Position numbers and translations under genes: made by a program
Notes under the pieces: model-generated
The model's database searches: none
What the model saw: the letters and a program-made list of their open reading frames with translations, nothing else
Told to the model about the DNA's origin: nothing
Part shown: positions 11,837-22,967 of the stretch, piece after piece
Layout: every line of letters begins with the position of its first letter
Position numbering within the stretch: the first letter of the stretch is position 1
Assembly (NCBI GenBank): GCA_964059195.1
Contig: CAXKWD010000002.1
Location: forward strand, 169,452,559-169,516,558
Reading direction: 5' to 3'
Origin: Ectobius pallidus
Taxonomy: Eukaryota > Arthropoda > Insecta > Blattodea > Ectobiidae
DNA length: 64,000 nucleotides

Positions 11837-11924
11837 GTAGAAAATCTTCTCGGGTTTGCAGCCAGGTGAGAATTTTGTTGTGGTCCAACGTTTCCAAGGC
11901 TGACGCTGCCTCCATCCTCAGGGA
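11837..11924 (-). repeat. PLE1 left terminal inverted repeat
   Basis: 88 bp starting GTAGAAAATCTTCTCGGG, the reverse complement of 13233-13320 with two mismatches. Read on the minus strand it contains the hairpin motif described for the right copy. Confidence 0.85.
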
Positions 11925-12105
11925 ATAAGATCTACTCGTCAGCTTCGATGTAGTCTCCTTATTTACAAGAGTGCCAATTGAAGACTCACTACAGCTGCTG
12001 ACACCACACTTTAGCCCAGACGTAATCCAGCTCTTCCGGCATACATTGACTTCGACCTATTTTCTCTATCAGAACAATTACTAGGAACAGACAGACGGAG
12101 TAGCT

Positions 12106-13164
12106 ATGGGGTCGCCGCTATCACCGTCTATCGCAAACCTGTACATGGAACACTTTGAACACAAGGCTCTGGACACAGCACCTTTACAACCAGCTCACTT
12201 CTACAGATACGTTGATGATACAGTCATCATTTGGCCCCATGGACATGAAACACTACCGGACTTCCTGAATCACCTCAATAGCATACATCCTAACATCACC
12301 TTCACCATGGAAATGGAAAAAGATGGCTGTCTTCCGTTTCTGGACATTTTAATCCAGAGGAAACCGGATGGAACTCTAGGACATAGAGTCTACAGGAAAC
12401 CTACACACACCAATCTCTACCTTAACGGCAACAGTCACCACCACCCAGCCCAACGCAGGAGTGTCCTTCATACACTTACAAACAGAGATCTCGCCATCTC
12501 AGACACAGACAGCCTACCTGGAGAAATAAATCATCTTAAGAAGACCTTCAAACAGAATAGGTACTGGGACACTGAAATCCGACTGGCCCTGAAAAGGACC
12601 GGTTCTCAGGAAACCACCGCCCAAAGAGAAAAGACTAGAACTGCCTACCTGCCATACTTTGGAAACCTGTCCAGGAAGCTAGAAAGGATTCTAATGAAAC
12701 ACCAGATCCGTACAGTGTCCATGCCACCCTCCAAAATTAATAACCTCCTACGACCAGTGAAAGACAACATGGGACTTAGAACTCCAGGTGTTTATCGCAT
12801 CCTGTGTGAATGCGGTAAAGCCTACATTGGACAGACTTCACGCACAATTGAACAGCGCTGCAAAGAACACGAGAGATGCATTAGACTCTTCTACCCGGAC
12901 AAATCACCAGTTGCAGACCACACCATTAATTCTGGACCAGGCCACAGAATAGAATTTAAAAACACAACAGTACTCGCCAAGACAACACGCTATTGGGACC
13001 AGATCATCAGAGAGGCAATTGAAATTAGACTGGAAGACACAAACTTTAACAGGGATGAAGGTTTCACTGTCAACCAGGCCTGGAACAAATGCATTCAGGA
13101 CCTGAAAGGTAAAAGGAACATTTTGGCCCGGAAAAGGACCGAAAACAGAACAGCTGCTCCCTGA
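12106..13164 (+). CDS. PLE reverse transcriptase (C-terminal part) with GIY-YIG endonuclease
   Basis: A 352-codon frame. Residues 1-20 (MGSPLSPSIANLYME) are the conserved block before the catalytic motif; YVDD with the catalytic Asp pair is at residues 35-38. The thumb region follows. GVY at 228-230 and YIG at 240-242 start a GIY-YIG nuclease, followed by QTSRTIEQRCKEHE with the conserved Arg, and a tail to QAWNKCIQDLKG. A CEC motif inside the nuclease block matches the Cys-rich insert of Penelope nucleases. The frame is open upstream of this ATG only for a few codons (TDGVA), after a TAG, so the N-terminal half of the polymerase is missing. The product would cut target DNA and copy RNA in a full-length element; this copy is probably not competent. 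Confidence 0.85.
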   Translation: MGSPLSPSIANLYMEHFEHKALDTAPLQPAHFYRYVDDTVIIWPHGHETLPDFLNHLNSIHPNITFTMEMEKDGCLPFLDILIQRKPDGTLGHRVYRKPTHTNLYLNGNSHHHPAQRRSVLHTLTNRDLAISDTDSLPGEINHLKKTFKQNRYWDTEIRLALKRTGSQETTAQREKTRTAYLPYFGNLSRKLERILMKHQIRTVSMPPSKINNLLRPVKDNMGLRTPGVYRILCECGKAYIGQTSRTIEQRCKEHERCIRLFYPDKSPVADHTINSGPGHRIEFKNTTVLAKTTRYWDQIIREAIEIRLEDTNFNRDEGFTVNQAWNKCIQDLKGKRNILARKRTENRTAAP

Positions 13165-13232
13165 TTGGTCGACTCCACCCAACACGGGTTGGTATATATA
13201 TCCCTTACATGTTAAAACTCGACACTTCAGAT

Positions 13233-13320
13233 TCCCTGAGGATGGAGGCAGCGTCAGCCTCGGAAACGTTGGACCACAACAAAATTATCACCTGGCTGCA
13301 AACCCGAGAAGATTTTCTAC
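13233..13320 (+). repeat. PLE1 right terminal inverted repeat with ribozyme-like motif
   Basis: Contains CTGAGGA (13236-13242), a hairpin with stem GAGGC/GCCTC, and GAAA (13263-13266). CTGANGA, a stem, then GAAA is the order found in the hammerhead ribozyme core. The third core segment and flanking stem I are not evident, so a functional ribozyme is not shown. Confidence 0.6.
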
Positions 13321-13334
13321 ATTGGGTAAACAGG

Positions 13335-15010
13335 GTTAACCAGCTATGTAGACTTTCTGATCATTCTGATGTTTTAATGACTATTCAAGTAAGCAGCTAT
13401 GTATTATCTGATAAATAAAAAATAAAGAGTGAACCTATGACTGTAACAAGAATTTTAACTACTAATAATATAGAAAAGTTTAAAATTAACCTCTCATTCG
13501 TTAATTGGAATTTTTTAATGGATGAATGGTGTCTTGGATGCTGATAAAACCTTTAATTTATTTTTTAATAAAGTTCTACAGATTTTTAATATTTTCTGTC
13601 CTCTGATATCTGTAAATTTACGTATAGGAAAGCACCAAAACAACCATAAAAGTAATTAGTATGACAGTGATCTCAGACATGCTTATGATACTTTACAATA
13701 TTTTCCAATCAACGAAAAGTGAAAGTGATGGTTCAATAAATAATGCTAAATTTGAAGACAACATTAAATTTATAGAAAGCTCACCAAATAAATGTCTGGC
13801 AGCTTGGTCGTTTATAAAGAGTCTTAAGCAGTAAAGGAAGTGGGAAAAATCCAGAGGCGGTATGCTATCCCAAAATTTTTCCCTATCATAACTAAATTTA
13901 AAAAAGTACATTCCCTCCTGTACAACATAATAATTATGTGATATGCAGGATATGCGACATCACTTAATATATTCCATCTGTGTTATGGCAACATATTCAT
14001 TTATCAAAAAATGTTTAGAATGTAAGCGAATCTGTAACAGGTTAATGTATTACGATAAGCCTTCATTGGAAAAAGTTGAATTAGGCATTTAAGTGGTTCT
14101 TTGATTTATCTCCATAACAATACTTTTATAGCGATGTTCTATGTTGTTATTAACAAAAATCTTGCCTTCAGTGATTACTTCGCTACGTTCAACAGAACTG
14201 GTAATCAAATCTGCTTTAAAAGTGGAAGTTAATTCGATATTGTAATAATAATAATAATAACAAAAACACAAAATCTTGCACTTATTTTATTCAATAAAAT
14301 TCACTTTTCAAGTCATAAAAATAAAATGTTGGTAGTACAGTTTTGGAAGCAAGAAATTCAGCTCTCTTAGTTGCTTGGATGGGTAAGTTATTTTAGATTG
14401 TACCACAACTATTAAGCAATATTCTGTTGTGAGAGAGAAGTGTAATAAAACTGACACAAAATGGCAAACATTGTCACTTTTATACCTCATAAAATTTGTT
14501 ATCTCTAACTTAAAACAAAACATGTCTGAAGGTTTCAACAGAGGTGGCCATGTTATTTATAACCATGAATTGTCGAGCTGAAAGCAATGTAAATAAATCT
14601 GTTGTGAGACATTTGCATGATTTTTTCTCTATTTTAAAAGGAAAGGTGCGTTTTTTGCACTGATTCCCCAATCTTATCCCTGAAAAATTGTTTCTAAATG
14701 GGCCATTCCAGAAAAATGTCAACCAGGACATGAATTTCTAAAAATGAATGTAATAAGAAAGTAAAATATAGGGGAAGGTTTATATTTCATGGGAATATTT
14801 TGTTTTTTTAAGATATATTTCATGTAGTGCAGTTAGTAGCTCATGGAAAAAGGACCTCTTTTACACCAAGTATATGACTGAATTTCTCCACCATTGTTAC
14901 TGATAATTTTGTTTCAAATAAAGTTAAGAAACTTAACAACTAATCATAGAATTAATATCTGGTATTCATTAAGATTCTTTAAATGCACTTATACATATAT
15001 TATATATATA
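13335..15010. other. Intergenic DNA, no feature recognised
   Basis: AT-rich, short open frames without motifs, one small AAT run near 14244-14260. No gene, RNA or repeat boundary could be supported. Confidence 0.4.
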
Positions 15011-15012
15011 TA

Positions 15013-15327
15013 CAGTGAGTCCCATGCAAGAGTTGGCCAATGACGCGGGTTTCTGCGTCGCAGCTGGCACAGCTCCAACTCCCGAGCGATGGAGTGAAAT
15101 TTCTACGCAAATAATGCCGCGGTCGGTGTAATGATTCAGGTTCTCACATTTACAGTTAAAATTACAACGAAAATAACCATGTACCTCATCACAAGAGATG
15201 TTGGAAATGTTCTCCTCGTGCATCCACACAACACTGGCATCTTTTTAAGAAATTTTCTTTCATGCACATAAGTTCAGCTTCTGATATAGGGTTAATTTCT
15301 CTTGTGATATTGTCTTTAAGTTCTTTT
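15013..15327 (-). mobile_element. Mariner-type element, 3'-terminal fragment (copy 2)
   Basis: Begins CAGTGAGTCCCATGCAAGAG after TA (15011-15012) and runs into the reverse complement of the same transposase tail (GAAATTTTCTTTCATGCAC..., then TTAATTTCTCTTGTGATATT). Collinear with copy 1 and likewise ends where the LEELK coding block would begin. Confidence 0.8.
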
Positions 15328-15348
15328 TATGTATGTAGGCCTATATAT

Positions 15349-15450
15349 GTCGCCGGGTTGGGGATTTTTCAGTAGTGAAAAATCCCTTTCCCGGGTTCAG
15401 GACTGGGTGTTTGTCAGTAGGTTAAGATAATGCACATTGTGCGCGATTCC
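15349..15450 (+). repeat. SINE body fragment
   Basis: GGGGATTTTTCAGTAGTG followed by CCCGGGTTCAGGACTGGGTGT matches the body of the SINE at 2874-3115. The tRNA-like head is missing apart from a GTCGCCGGGTT remnant. Confidence 0.65.
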
Positions 15451-15452
<2 letters not shown>

Positions 15453-15492
<40 letters not shown>

Positions 15493-15498
15493 GTATAT
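15453..15498. repeat. AT microsatellite, left flank of BEL element
   Basis: An (AT)n tract of about 40 bases. The BEL element inserted into it: TATAT lies immediately outside both LTRs. Confidence 0.85.
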
Positions 15499-17531
15499 TG
15501 TAGGGAGTTGGTCTAGGTAGGAGTCTAGGATCCCTAACATATAATTAAATAAATTTCTCCTACTAAAAATATTCCTTCTGGTAGCTGGTTGAGCAGTGGT
15601 TAACATGAAATAATAGTATAATAATTCAAACAACAGAGTTAACAATTTATTTGTATATAAATCCAAGTTGAATACAATATAGTTACTGTATTGGTCCAGG
15701 TTTGAATGACCAAAAAGATGTAGTAGACTGTAAATTTATTTGCTTATATTAAGTTTGGTTATCTTTAACCTTTGCTTAAATGTTCAGGCTATTCTTTAGC
15801 TGAACTCAATTCAGTACAAGTAAAGCGGAGGTGGCATATTGCCCAAAACTCCGGAAAATTATAAATGCAGAAATTATAATAATTCTTTCAAAGTTGAGAG
15901 CTCTTCACATTCGAGCTATTACAATGGGAAATGCGAATCCTGCACAAAGTGCCAAGTGATTCGGTAATTATAAAGGGTGCGGCAGAGGAAACGGACGTTT
16001 TTCAAATAACCATAACTCAGAAGATTTTCAAGTTAAACAAAATTTAATTGCACAGAAATGTAGCTTGTATAATGCAGTTTCTATTGACTATTTCAGAATT
16101 ACCTCCGAAAAACAACGTCCGTCAGGTGACGACCTTCTTTCTGTATACACTCTTGTAACCTTACTTTGAAATTCTGCATTGCTCTTCCCAATATTTCTTC
16201 CTCGACATTAGTGATTTCTACACGAATGAACTCTTTTAGTTCTTGGATGTTGCGGGGTTTGTTTAAGTACACGTTTGATTTGAGGTAACCCCACAAATAA
16301 TAGTCACATATGGACAAGTCAATGTCGCCAAAACGGGAGATCACATATTGAGGATACATGTCGCGAACCACTTGCATTGATGCTCTCGCAGTATGAGCTG
16401 TGGCACCATCTTATTGGAACCAAATTTGCTGCATGTTTACTCTTCGTCTGCATAGTTCCGGAAGCAGGAACCTGTTGAGCATTTCAATGTAGCGTGCTGA
16501 AGTCACTGTCACTGTAGTATTGTCCTCTTCAAAAAAATAAGGACCGATGATTCCAAATTTAGCAACACCACACCACACCACCATGAGGGCCGAAACGTCG
16601 GTTTTAGACATGATGACACGGCGCCACCTGGACATTCAAGGTTATTATTAATTAGATTGTTGCATCACTTGACGGTATTTATTTTTCGGAGGTAAATCTG
16701 AAATAATCAACAGAAACTGCATTATACAAGCTTCATTTCTGTGTAATTAAATTTTGTTTAACTTGAAAATCGTCTGAGTTATAGTCATTTGAAAAACGTC
16801 CGTTTCCTCTGCCGCACCTTGTACAAGCTGCCAAGTTGTGGTCAGGTTATTGTATTTAACCTTAATGTTTTACATTATGAGTACTTAACTTTTGATTTGT
16901 AGAGAGTATGTAGGTTGTCCTGGACTCATTTGAAAGTATTAATAAATGCCTAAGATCCCATCGGTGAGGTTATGTAGAATGCTGAAGTTGCTGCTGGAGG
17001 CTGTGGGTAAAAGGCTTCTTTGCCTTAGAATCCAGGTCTAGAAGTTCTGGTAGACTACATCTTCTGCGTTGTGTAGAGTAGTACCATGAAGTCTCGGTAC
17101 CCAAGTGTCGGTACTGGGATTAAGGTAAGGTGCTTGCCTTAATGAAGTTCGATGAAGAATGAAAAGAGTCAAACAGGTTAGCCTACGTACCCCCTCTAAA
17201 ATTACATTCGAGCGCTTTCAGTTTCTCGATCGAAGTAGCATAGAAGCTTCTCGAGACTTCTATCTTGAAATACGGCAAATGTACAATATCTTCGTATTTC
17301 AAAAGATCTGTAAAACTAAGAAAAACTATTTAGCAAATTGTTTTATAATTAATGTTTATGAGTGTCTGTAAACATTTCAAAACATTGCTAAGCTTTCGAG
17401 ATATCGATAGAGACATCGATCGACTCATTGAATGTTTGGTTACTAATGTTTAAGAAGTATGTTCAAAAACAAATGTATAGAAAGGAAAATGCATAATGTG
17501 AATAGGTTAACATTTCTCCTGAAATGTTACA
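15499..17531 (-). repeat. BEL 3' LTR, interrupted by a mariner
   Basis: Matches 23218-24558 closely from both ends, but an 849 bp mariner sits at 15973-16821, and a segment of about 165 bases present in the other LTR (23687-23851) is absent here. The pol stop codon (17527-17529) overlaps the LTR edge, and the purine-rich CTGGGGACTA just outside is a likely plus-strand primer. Confidence 0.9.
15973..16821 (-). mobile_element. Mariner MITE with 138 bp inverted repeats
   Basis: Inverted ends of about 138 bp containing GGTGCGGCAGAGGAAACGG, with TA outside each end (15971-15972, 16822-16823). Between them are minus-strand frames of the transposase C-terminal half: 16411-16635 has VVWCGVAKFGIIGPYFFEED; a TAA interrupts it; then DGATAHTARASMQVV with the second catalytic Asp, and 16099-16377 has ISRFGDID, CDYYLWGYLKSNVYL and EGRHLTDVVF. 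The segment around the third catalytic Asp is shortened (GDIDLSICDYY), and the N-terminal DNA-binding half is missing. Non-autonomous. Confidence 0.9.
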
Positions 17532-18620
17532 TAGTCCCCAGCGGAACATGAGTTTGAAAACTTTCCTGCTGGGGCAATGGACAAACTTTTGATATAGGCC
17601 TCTTAAATGTAGAGGTAGCGGTTTTGAGAGTAAGTACTCTAACATGACCATCAGGTCCTGAATGAAGTTCAACAACCCTGGCTAAAGGCCACAATAAAGG
17701 GGGAGAATTATCTACAACAAGAATGATTAGGTCATTTATCTTTATGTCTGGTTTCTCAATTTGCCACTTCTGCCTTTGCTGCAGAGTGTTCAAATAATCT
17801 TTTGTCCATCGATCCCAGAGGATTTGGTTAATCTTTTCACACAGCTGGTAGCGTGACAGTCGGGAGTCAGGGATAGCTTGCAGAGAAGGGGTAGGAATAG
17901 CATTGAGAGGAGCACCTATGAGAAAATGTCCTGGTGTGAGCGCAGAGAAATCACCAACATTACTACTCTTTGGAGTGAGTGGTCTATTGTTTATAATGGA
18001 TTCCACTTTGCACAACATTGTATAACACTCTTCGTATGTGAACACTGTATTACGCATAGTCTTGTAAAAACAGGGTTTTCATACTACGGTTGCTTCTCTC
18101 TACTAGACCTGCCATATTTGAGGCTCTGGGCGGCAAAAAATGAAAGTCTATACCCAAGCCTGAGGTACATTGCACTATCTCTTGCTGCACTTGTTCCAAC
18201 TGAAACATGCTGTGTAACTGTTTGAGTTCATTGTCAGCTCCAACGAAATTTCTACCATTGTCCAGGTATAGATGTGCTGGAAGTCCTCTCCTGGAAGTAA
18301 ATCTTTGGAGTGATGCAATGAATGCTTCAGAACTGGCTGAAGTCACTAAATCAATGTGTACTGCTTTCGTAACTAAGCAGACGTACATAGCTACATAAGC
18401 TTTGTAAGTTATCTTAGATCTGCCTGAAGTGGCTTTTAAAGTAAGCGGGTCTACAAAGTCGACTGCAGTGCATTCAAAAGCTCTTCTTATTGTTACTCTA
18501 GGTTCGGGAAGGTTTCCCATAATCTGGTTTGAAGTGGTAGGATGATGTCTGAAACATACATAGCATCCTTTGAGTGCTGATTTTACGGTTTGGATTCCTT
18601 TGATGGCCAATATTTTTGTC
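17527..18620 (-). pseudogene. BEL integrase, central and C-terminal parts
   Basis: Two overlapping frames (18050-18610 and 17527-18057) joined by frameshifts. The first contains the catalytic core: AVDFVDP with the first Asp, LYLDNGRNFVGA with the second, and AGLVERSNRSMK with the Glu. The second contains SIINNRPLTPKS, LTPGHFLIGAPL and a C-terminal DNA-binding part (WDRWTKDYLNTLQQR, PLLWPLARVVEL). In a live element the enzyme inserts the cDNA into host DNA. Frameshifts lie near 18590-18610 and 18050-18057. Confidence 0.85.
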
Positions 18621-20853
18621 TTAGTGTATACAATAGGCCTTGTGATCCTTCATGAAGATTTTTCAAATGAAGATCACAAATAATAAGTGCTGTAACAGGG
18701 TGCTTAGATGGCAGCAATATTTGATGTTTGCTGTCATAGCTAAGGTCAGATTGTTGTAATCTACCTCCTACTCTCAAAATGTCTTGGCTGTCAAGATATG
18801 GATGCAGTGGCAACAATGGGCTTTGCCTAGCTACAAGCTTATTTTTCTTCAGGTCTGCTATTTCCTGTTTGAAGCTTTCTTGTTGAACCTTTTTGATTAG
18901 TAAGTCATGTGCAGTCTGGAGCTCTGTCAACACAATAGGACCAATGTGCCTGTCATTGTGATTCAAACAGTTGTGCTTAAATCTCAAGCAAAGAGCTGTA
19001 ATTCTTAATAGTTTCTTGAAAGAAGAATATTTGGTGAATAAGTTATCTTGAACTGGTAATGCAGTGAATGCTTTAGCTGTATGTCTGATTTCTAACATTT
19101 CTGCTGGTACTGGCACATCATGGATAACTGGCCAATGTTGTTCATTGTGTTTCAAGAATTGTGGTCCATTCCACCAAAGTGTAGTATTATGTAGTTTCTG
19201 AGGTGTGATGGGTCTGGTAATAATGTCAGCAGGATTTTGCTGTGAAGGCACATGCTTCCATGAACAGTTCTGTGTAAGCTGTTGTATTTTAGCTACACAA
19301 TGTCCGACAAAGGCATTCAACTTGTGTGGCTCTTGTTTAAGCCAGTGCAATACAATTTGGCTGTCAGTCCAGAAATAGACTTGTTGGACTGTAACTTGCA
19401 ATGATTGGCTTACTTTTTCATACAATTGGGCTGCCAGTAGTGCTGCGCATAGTTCAAGTCTAGGCAATGTTATTTGCTTAAGTGGAGAAACTTTAGATTT
19501 GCTAGTGAGGAGTTGCACGTGTGTGTGATCCTCATGGTTAATAGTTTTAACGTAGCATGCTGTCCCATATGCACTAGGACTGGCATCACAAAACAGATGC
19601 AGTTCAGTGTGCAGACTCTGATTTTCTAGTACATTTCTGGGTATTCTATAATTTTCTACTAGTTTGAGGTTAGAATACAAGTCAAACCAAGCTTGCTGAA
19701 TGTGTTGGGGGGCTTGCTCGTCCCATGCAATATTACATAACCATATTTTCTGCATAATAAGTTTGGCAGATGTGATCAGAGGTGAAATTAAGCCTTGTGG
19801 ATCATATAACGTACAAATGGCTGATAATATCTGTCTTTTTGTAGTGGCTAATGGCAATGGTTTCACTGTGTACTGTAGTACATCATGCTTGGGATTCCAG
19901 TGCAGTCCTAATGTCTTGATGGAATTTTCATCTTCAAGTTGTGTTAAACTTTCTGTAGATCTTTTGTCATTAGGAATGGTCTCCAGTACTGTTTCTGAGT
20001 TTGAGCAGAATTTAGTCAAGTTGAAACCACCTGTGGCAAGTAGCTTAGTTAGTTGGTCTGCTGCATGTATGGCTTCATCTTCTGTTTGAAAAGTTGCCAG
20101 CAAGTCATCAACATAGAAATTGTTAGTTAGGATGTTTGCTGCTTGAGGAAATTTGTTACTTTCATCTTGAGCTAATTGGTTGAGAACTCTTGTTACAGCA
20201 TATGCTGAATTAGCCTGGCCATAAGTTACTGTGGTCAGTTGGTACAATTTTACTGGTTCACTCTTGTTGCTGCGCCAGAAAATTCTTTGAAAACTTCTGT
20301 GTTGAGGTTGTATAAGTACCATTCTGTACATTTTTTCAATGTCAGCACTTAAGACATAAGGGTGACATCTGAATCTAAGTAGTGTTGTATAGAGGTCTGG
20401 CTGAACACATGGGCCTTTGTACAGTATGTCGTTCAGTGATACACCAGTGGATGTTTTGTAGGATGCATTGAAAACTACTCTTAGCTTTGTAGTGCTTGAG
20501 TCTTCCTTTGTCACATATTGGTGAGGGATGTAGTATGCATTTGGGCCATCAGCATGGTAGTCCTGTGTGACTGGTTCCATGTGTCCCAACTGTTGATACT
20601 GATTCATAAAGTCAACATATTGTTGGTAGATGGTTGGCTGTCTGATAAGTCTGTTTTCTACAGTATAGAAGCGTTTGAGGGCTCCAGCTCGGGATGCACC
20701 TAAGTTGCTAGTTGGTTTCTTGAATGGTAAAGTTACCATGTACCTGCCTGTGTCAGTTCTGGTAATGGTTTGCTGGAAGAACTGTTCACATTCTTCATCT
20801 TCTTGTGAACGTATTGGCACTTCATTTTCTTCTATCTCCCAAAACTTTTGCAT
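18583..20853 (-). CDS. BEL reverse transcriptase, RNase H and integrase zinc domain
   Basis: A 756-codon frame. The polymerase has KLRVVFNAS, VLSADIEKMYRMVLI, YGQANSAYAVTR and the catalytic FYVDDLLAT. RNase H follows with LFCDASPSAYGTA, ITLPRLELCAALLAAQ and VYFWTDSQIVLHWLK. The C-terminus begins integrase (HPVTALIICDLHLKNLHEGS, conserved His residues) before the frame breaks. Upstream it is out of frame with protease because of an indel in a CAAA-rich stretch near 20885. No start codon of its own is expected; it is part of a Gag-Pol polyprotein. Confidence 0.9.
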   Translation of the reverse strand: MQKFWEIEENEVPIRSQEDEECEQFFQQTITRTDTGRYMVTLPFKKPTSNLGASRAGALKRFYTVENRLIRQPTIYQQYVDFMNQYQQLGHMEPVTQDYHADGPNAYYIPHQYVTKEDSSTTKLRVVFNASYKTSTGVSLNDILYKGPCVQPDLYTTLLRFRCHPYVLSADIEKMYRMVLIQPQHRSFQRIFWRSNKSEPVKLYQLTTVTYGQANSAYAVTRVLNQLAQDESNKFPQAANILTNNFYVDDLLATFQTEDEAIHAADQLTKLLATGGFNLTKFCSNSETVLETIPNDKRSTESLTQLEDENSIKTLGLHWNPKHDVLQYTVKPLPLATTKRQILSAICTLYDPQGLISPLITSAKLIMQKIWLCNIAWDEQAPQHIQQAWFDLYSNLKLVENYRIPRNVLENQSLHTELHLFCDASPSAYGTACYVKTINHEDHTHVQLLTSKSKVSPLKQITLPRLELCAALLAAQLYEKVSQSLQVTVQQVYFWTDSQIVLHWLKQEPHKLNAFVGHCVAKIQQLTQNCSWKHVPSQQNPADIITRPITPQKLHNTTLWWNGPQFLKHNEQHWPVIHDVPVPAEMLEIRHTAKAFTALPVQDNLFTKYSSFKKLLRITALCLRFKHNCLNHNDRHIGPIVLTELQTAHDLLIKKVQQESFKQEIADLKKNKLVARQSPLLPLHPYLDSQDILRVGGRLQQSDLSYDSKHQILLPSKHPVTALIICDLHLKNLHEGSQGLLYTLRQKYWPSKESKP

Positions 20854-20891
20854 ATGATTGTGGATTTGCTCAGTGATGGTTAGGTGACATC

Positions 20892-21641
20892 TTACTGTTT
20901 GTTTTGTTTGTTTTCCCTGGCTGATTTGTCCAGAAAGAATCCAACCCAGTCTTGTTTCTCTGAGTAAAGTCTTGTATCTTTGAGTTCTGCCAATTGTGAG
21001 GTGCCAGTGATTAGGTTCCAGAATATGTCTGCTCCAAGAAGTACCGGTACATCTATAGTTCCTGGTAGATGAAATGCATCATCAGCTAGTATGATGTCAT
21101 CTGGTATGTGTAGGTTGGTGATGTCAATGGGTGCACTAGGTATATCTTTGGCAATTTGCTCCATGACTAGGCATTGCAAATTACGGTGGTAGCCTTGTCC
21201 ATGAGCGTCCCTGATTTGCATATGAGCAGATTCATAAATGTTTGAAGTATGAAGGTTTACTCCTGTTACTGCTACTGAGGTTTGATTGGTACTTAACTGA
21301 AGCTTATGACACAGTTCTTTTGTGATGAACGTGTGTGTTGCTCCTGAATCTAAAAGTGCTCTTGCTTTGTGGAGCTTGCCATTTCTAGCCTTGATTAAGA
21401 TTTGAGCTGTGGCGAGAAATGTATGAACACTGGTATCTGCTTGTGCATTATTGGCAAATGCAGTTCCTGATGTACCTGGTGTGGGTCTATCAGTTTGTTC
21501 TGTTTTGGCATTTTGGTTTCTGCCGCTTTGATGCTGTGGCGTTTGTTGCCTTATGTTGTTGTTATTCGTTTGCCTGTCTTGATGCAATGAAGTGTGATGT
21601 CTGGCATTGCACTTAAAGCAAGACCTGGATGTACAGTCATT
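20892..21641 (-). pseudogene. BEL aspartic protease region
   Basis: Same frame as gag, downstream of an in-frame TGA. It starts with the end of the Gag zinc-binding region (CFKCNARHH) and a Gln/Asn-rich linker, then the aspartic protease with LLDSGATHTFI and a second conserved block VPVLLGADIFW. The protease would process Gag-Pol. The frame ends at 20892 in a CAAA-rich run where an indel shifts into the polymerase frame. Confidence 0.85.
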
Positions 21642-21644
21642 GTG

Positions 21645-22799
21645 TCAATGGCCTGTCTTGAGACAATTGCTGCAAATCTTATTGTTTGCTACAACATTCC
21701 ATTTTTGTTGGTTAGGAAGGTTGACAAACTTTTGGCATCTGAACAGTGGGTGTTCTGCTTTGCAGAGAATACAAGTAGTAGAAGTACTGGCTAGAAATGA
21801 TCTGGGATAGCTATGTCCCGTGACAAATGGTCTATAAGTGGCTTGTTTAGTTTTGATGGCTTGTTCCTTAGGCGTGGCTTGAAGTGCCTGGCCTCTTCTT
21901 TGAAGAAACGTACAAATGTCATCAAATGTGTCCAAATCATTGGATGAGCTTTCAAGATTCCATGCTTTTGATGTAGCAGGATCAAGTTTTGGGGCTAAGA
22001 TGTGGACCAATATGTATTCCCATCTCATCTCAGGTTGGGTTATGCATTCTATGGATATAACCTGACGTTTGAAGTGGTCAAGCAAGTCCATGAGAGCTTT
22101 GGAGGATTCACGAGTGAGCTTGTCGTGATCCAGCAAAGAGCAAAGCAAATGTTGTATTATAACTTTGTTGTTATGATACCTTTCGTTAAGTAGCTTCCAT
22201 GCCGTTTGATAGTTGTCTGCAGTGAGGGGCAGCATGTCAATGAGCTTAGCTGCTGAACCTTTGACTGCAAGCCTCAAATAGTGAAATTTTTGCACTGTAG
22301 GCAGTGAATTATTGTCATGTACTAATGAGATAAACATTTCTCTGAATGGCAACCAGTCTTGGTAATGACCATCAAAGTTGGGCAAATCTATCTTTGGTAA
22401 GTTGACTTTGGGCATGTTGGCAGTAGCTTGAGGTGGAGCTTGATTTTCAGTCTGATTGAAGTTAGGTTGTATGAAAATGGCTTCATACTGTCTGATGAGT
22501 TTGAGTGCTAGGCCTATAGCTGAATAATATTTAGTTTCAAAGTCCTGTCTTTCACGTTCAGCTTTGGGGTCACAGTCTAGAAGTTCCAATTTAGTCTGGT
22601 ATTCATCAAATTCACTGTAGAGAGATTCCTCACGGGTTAAACGACACTTAACCTCGTCTATATTGTCATCAGTCACTGTAATGTCTTCAATGTATTATCT
22701 GGTGAGTCTACCTTTTATGATGGCACGTTTTTGCGTGTAGTGTTTCACTTGACTTGCTTGAGAAGCCATAGCTTGAGAAGTTAATTCGTTATCAGGCAT
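21645..22799 (-). pseudogene. BEL gag
   Basis: The probable start is the ATG at 22799 (MPDNELTSQAM). A TAA at 22695-22697 follows KGRLTR; the frame then continues with YIEDI and the long capsid region (LPKIDLPNFDGHYQDWLPFR, a block typical of BEL Gag), reaching a Cys/His-rich segment (CILCKAEHPLFRC, CSNCLKTGH). A TGA at 21645-21647 interrupts that segment. Both interruptions are single nonsense codons without frame change. Gag forms the particle that packages the element RNA. Confidence 0.85.
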
Positions 22800-22967
22800 G
22801 GTGTTCACTGGGAGGGCAGTGTAGGAACTGTCACGTACCTTACAAATTGCTGTGTTGTGGCTGACTGTCCAGAAGCTTCGTAGTATATTCCACCTCTGTT
22901 CAGTTGCTCCACTAGTGGTAGTGCATACAATGTCCTTGCTTCGGATTGTTTGCTGAAAACCATACAA

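Larger units (their letters stand above)
11804..13323 (+). mobile_element. Penelope-like element 1 (5'-deleted)
   Basis: A retroelement with a reverse transcriptase fragment fused to a GIY-YIG endonuclease. It is bounded by 88 bp inverted repeats and flanked by an 11 bp direct repeat GGGTAAACAGG (11793-11803 and 13324-13334), probably the target duplication. Only the C-terminal half of the reverse transcriptase is left: the 5' repeat is followed by about 120 bases of non-coding DNA and then the motif DGVAMGSPLS. The strong open frame and two mismatches between the repeats suggest a fairly young copy. Confidence 0.8.

Noticed and set aside
17159..17371. 70-codon frame repeated at 24186-24398 as a conserved gene
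   Set aside because: It lies inside both BEL LTRs; the repetition reflects the LTR pair.
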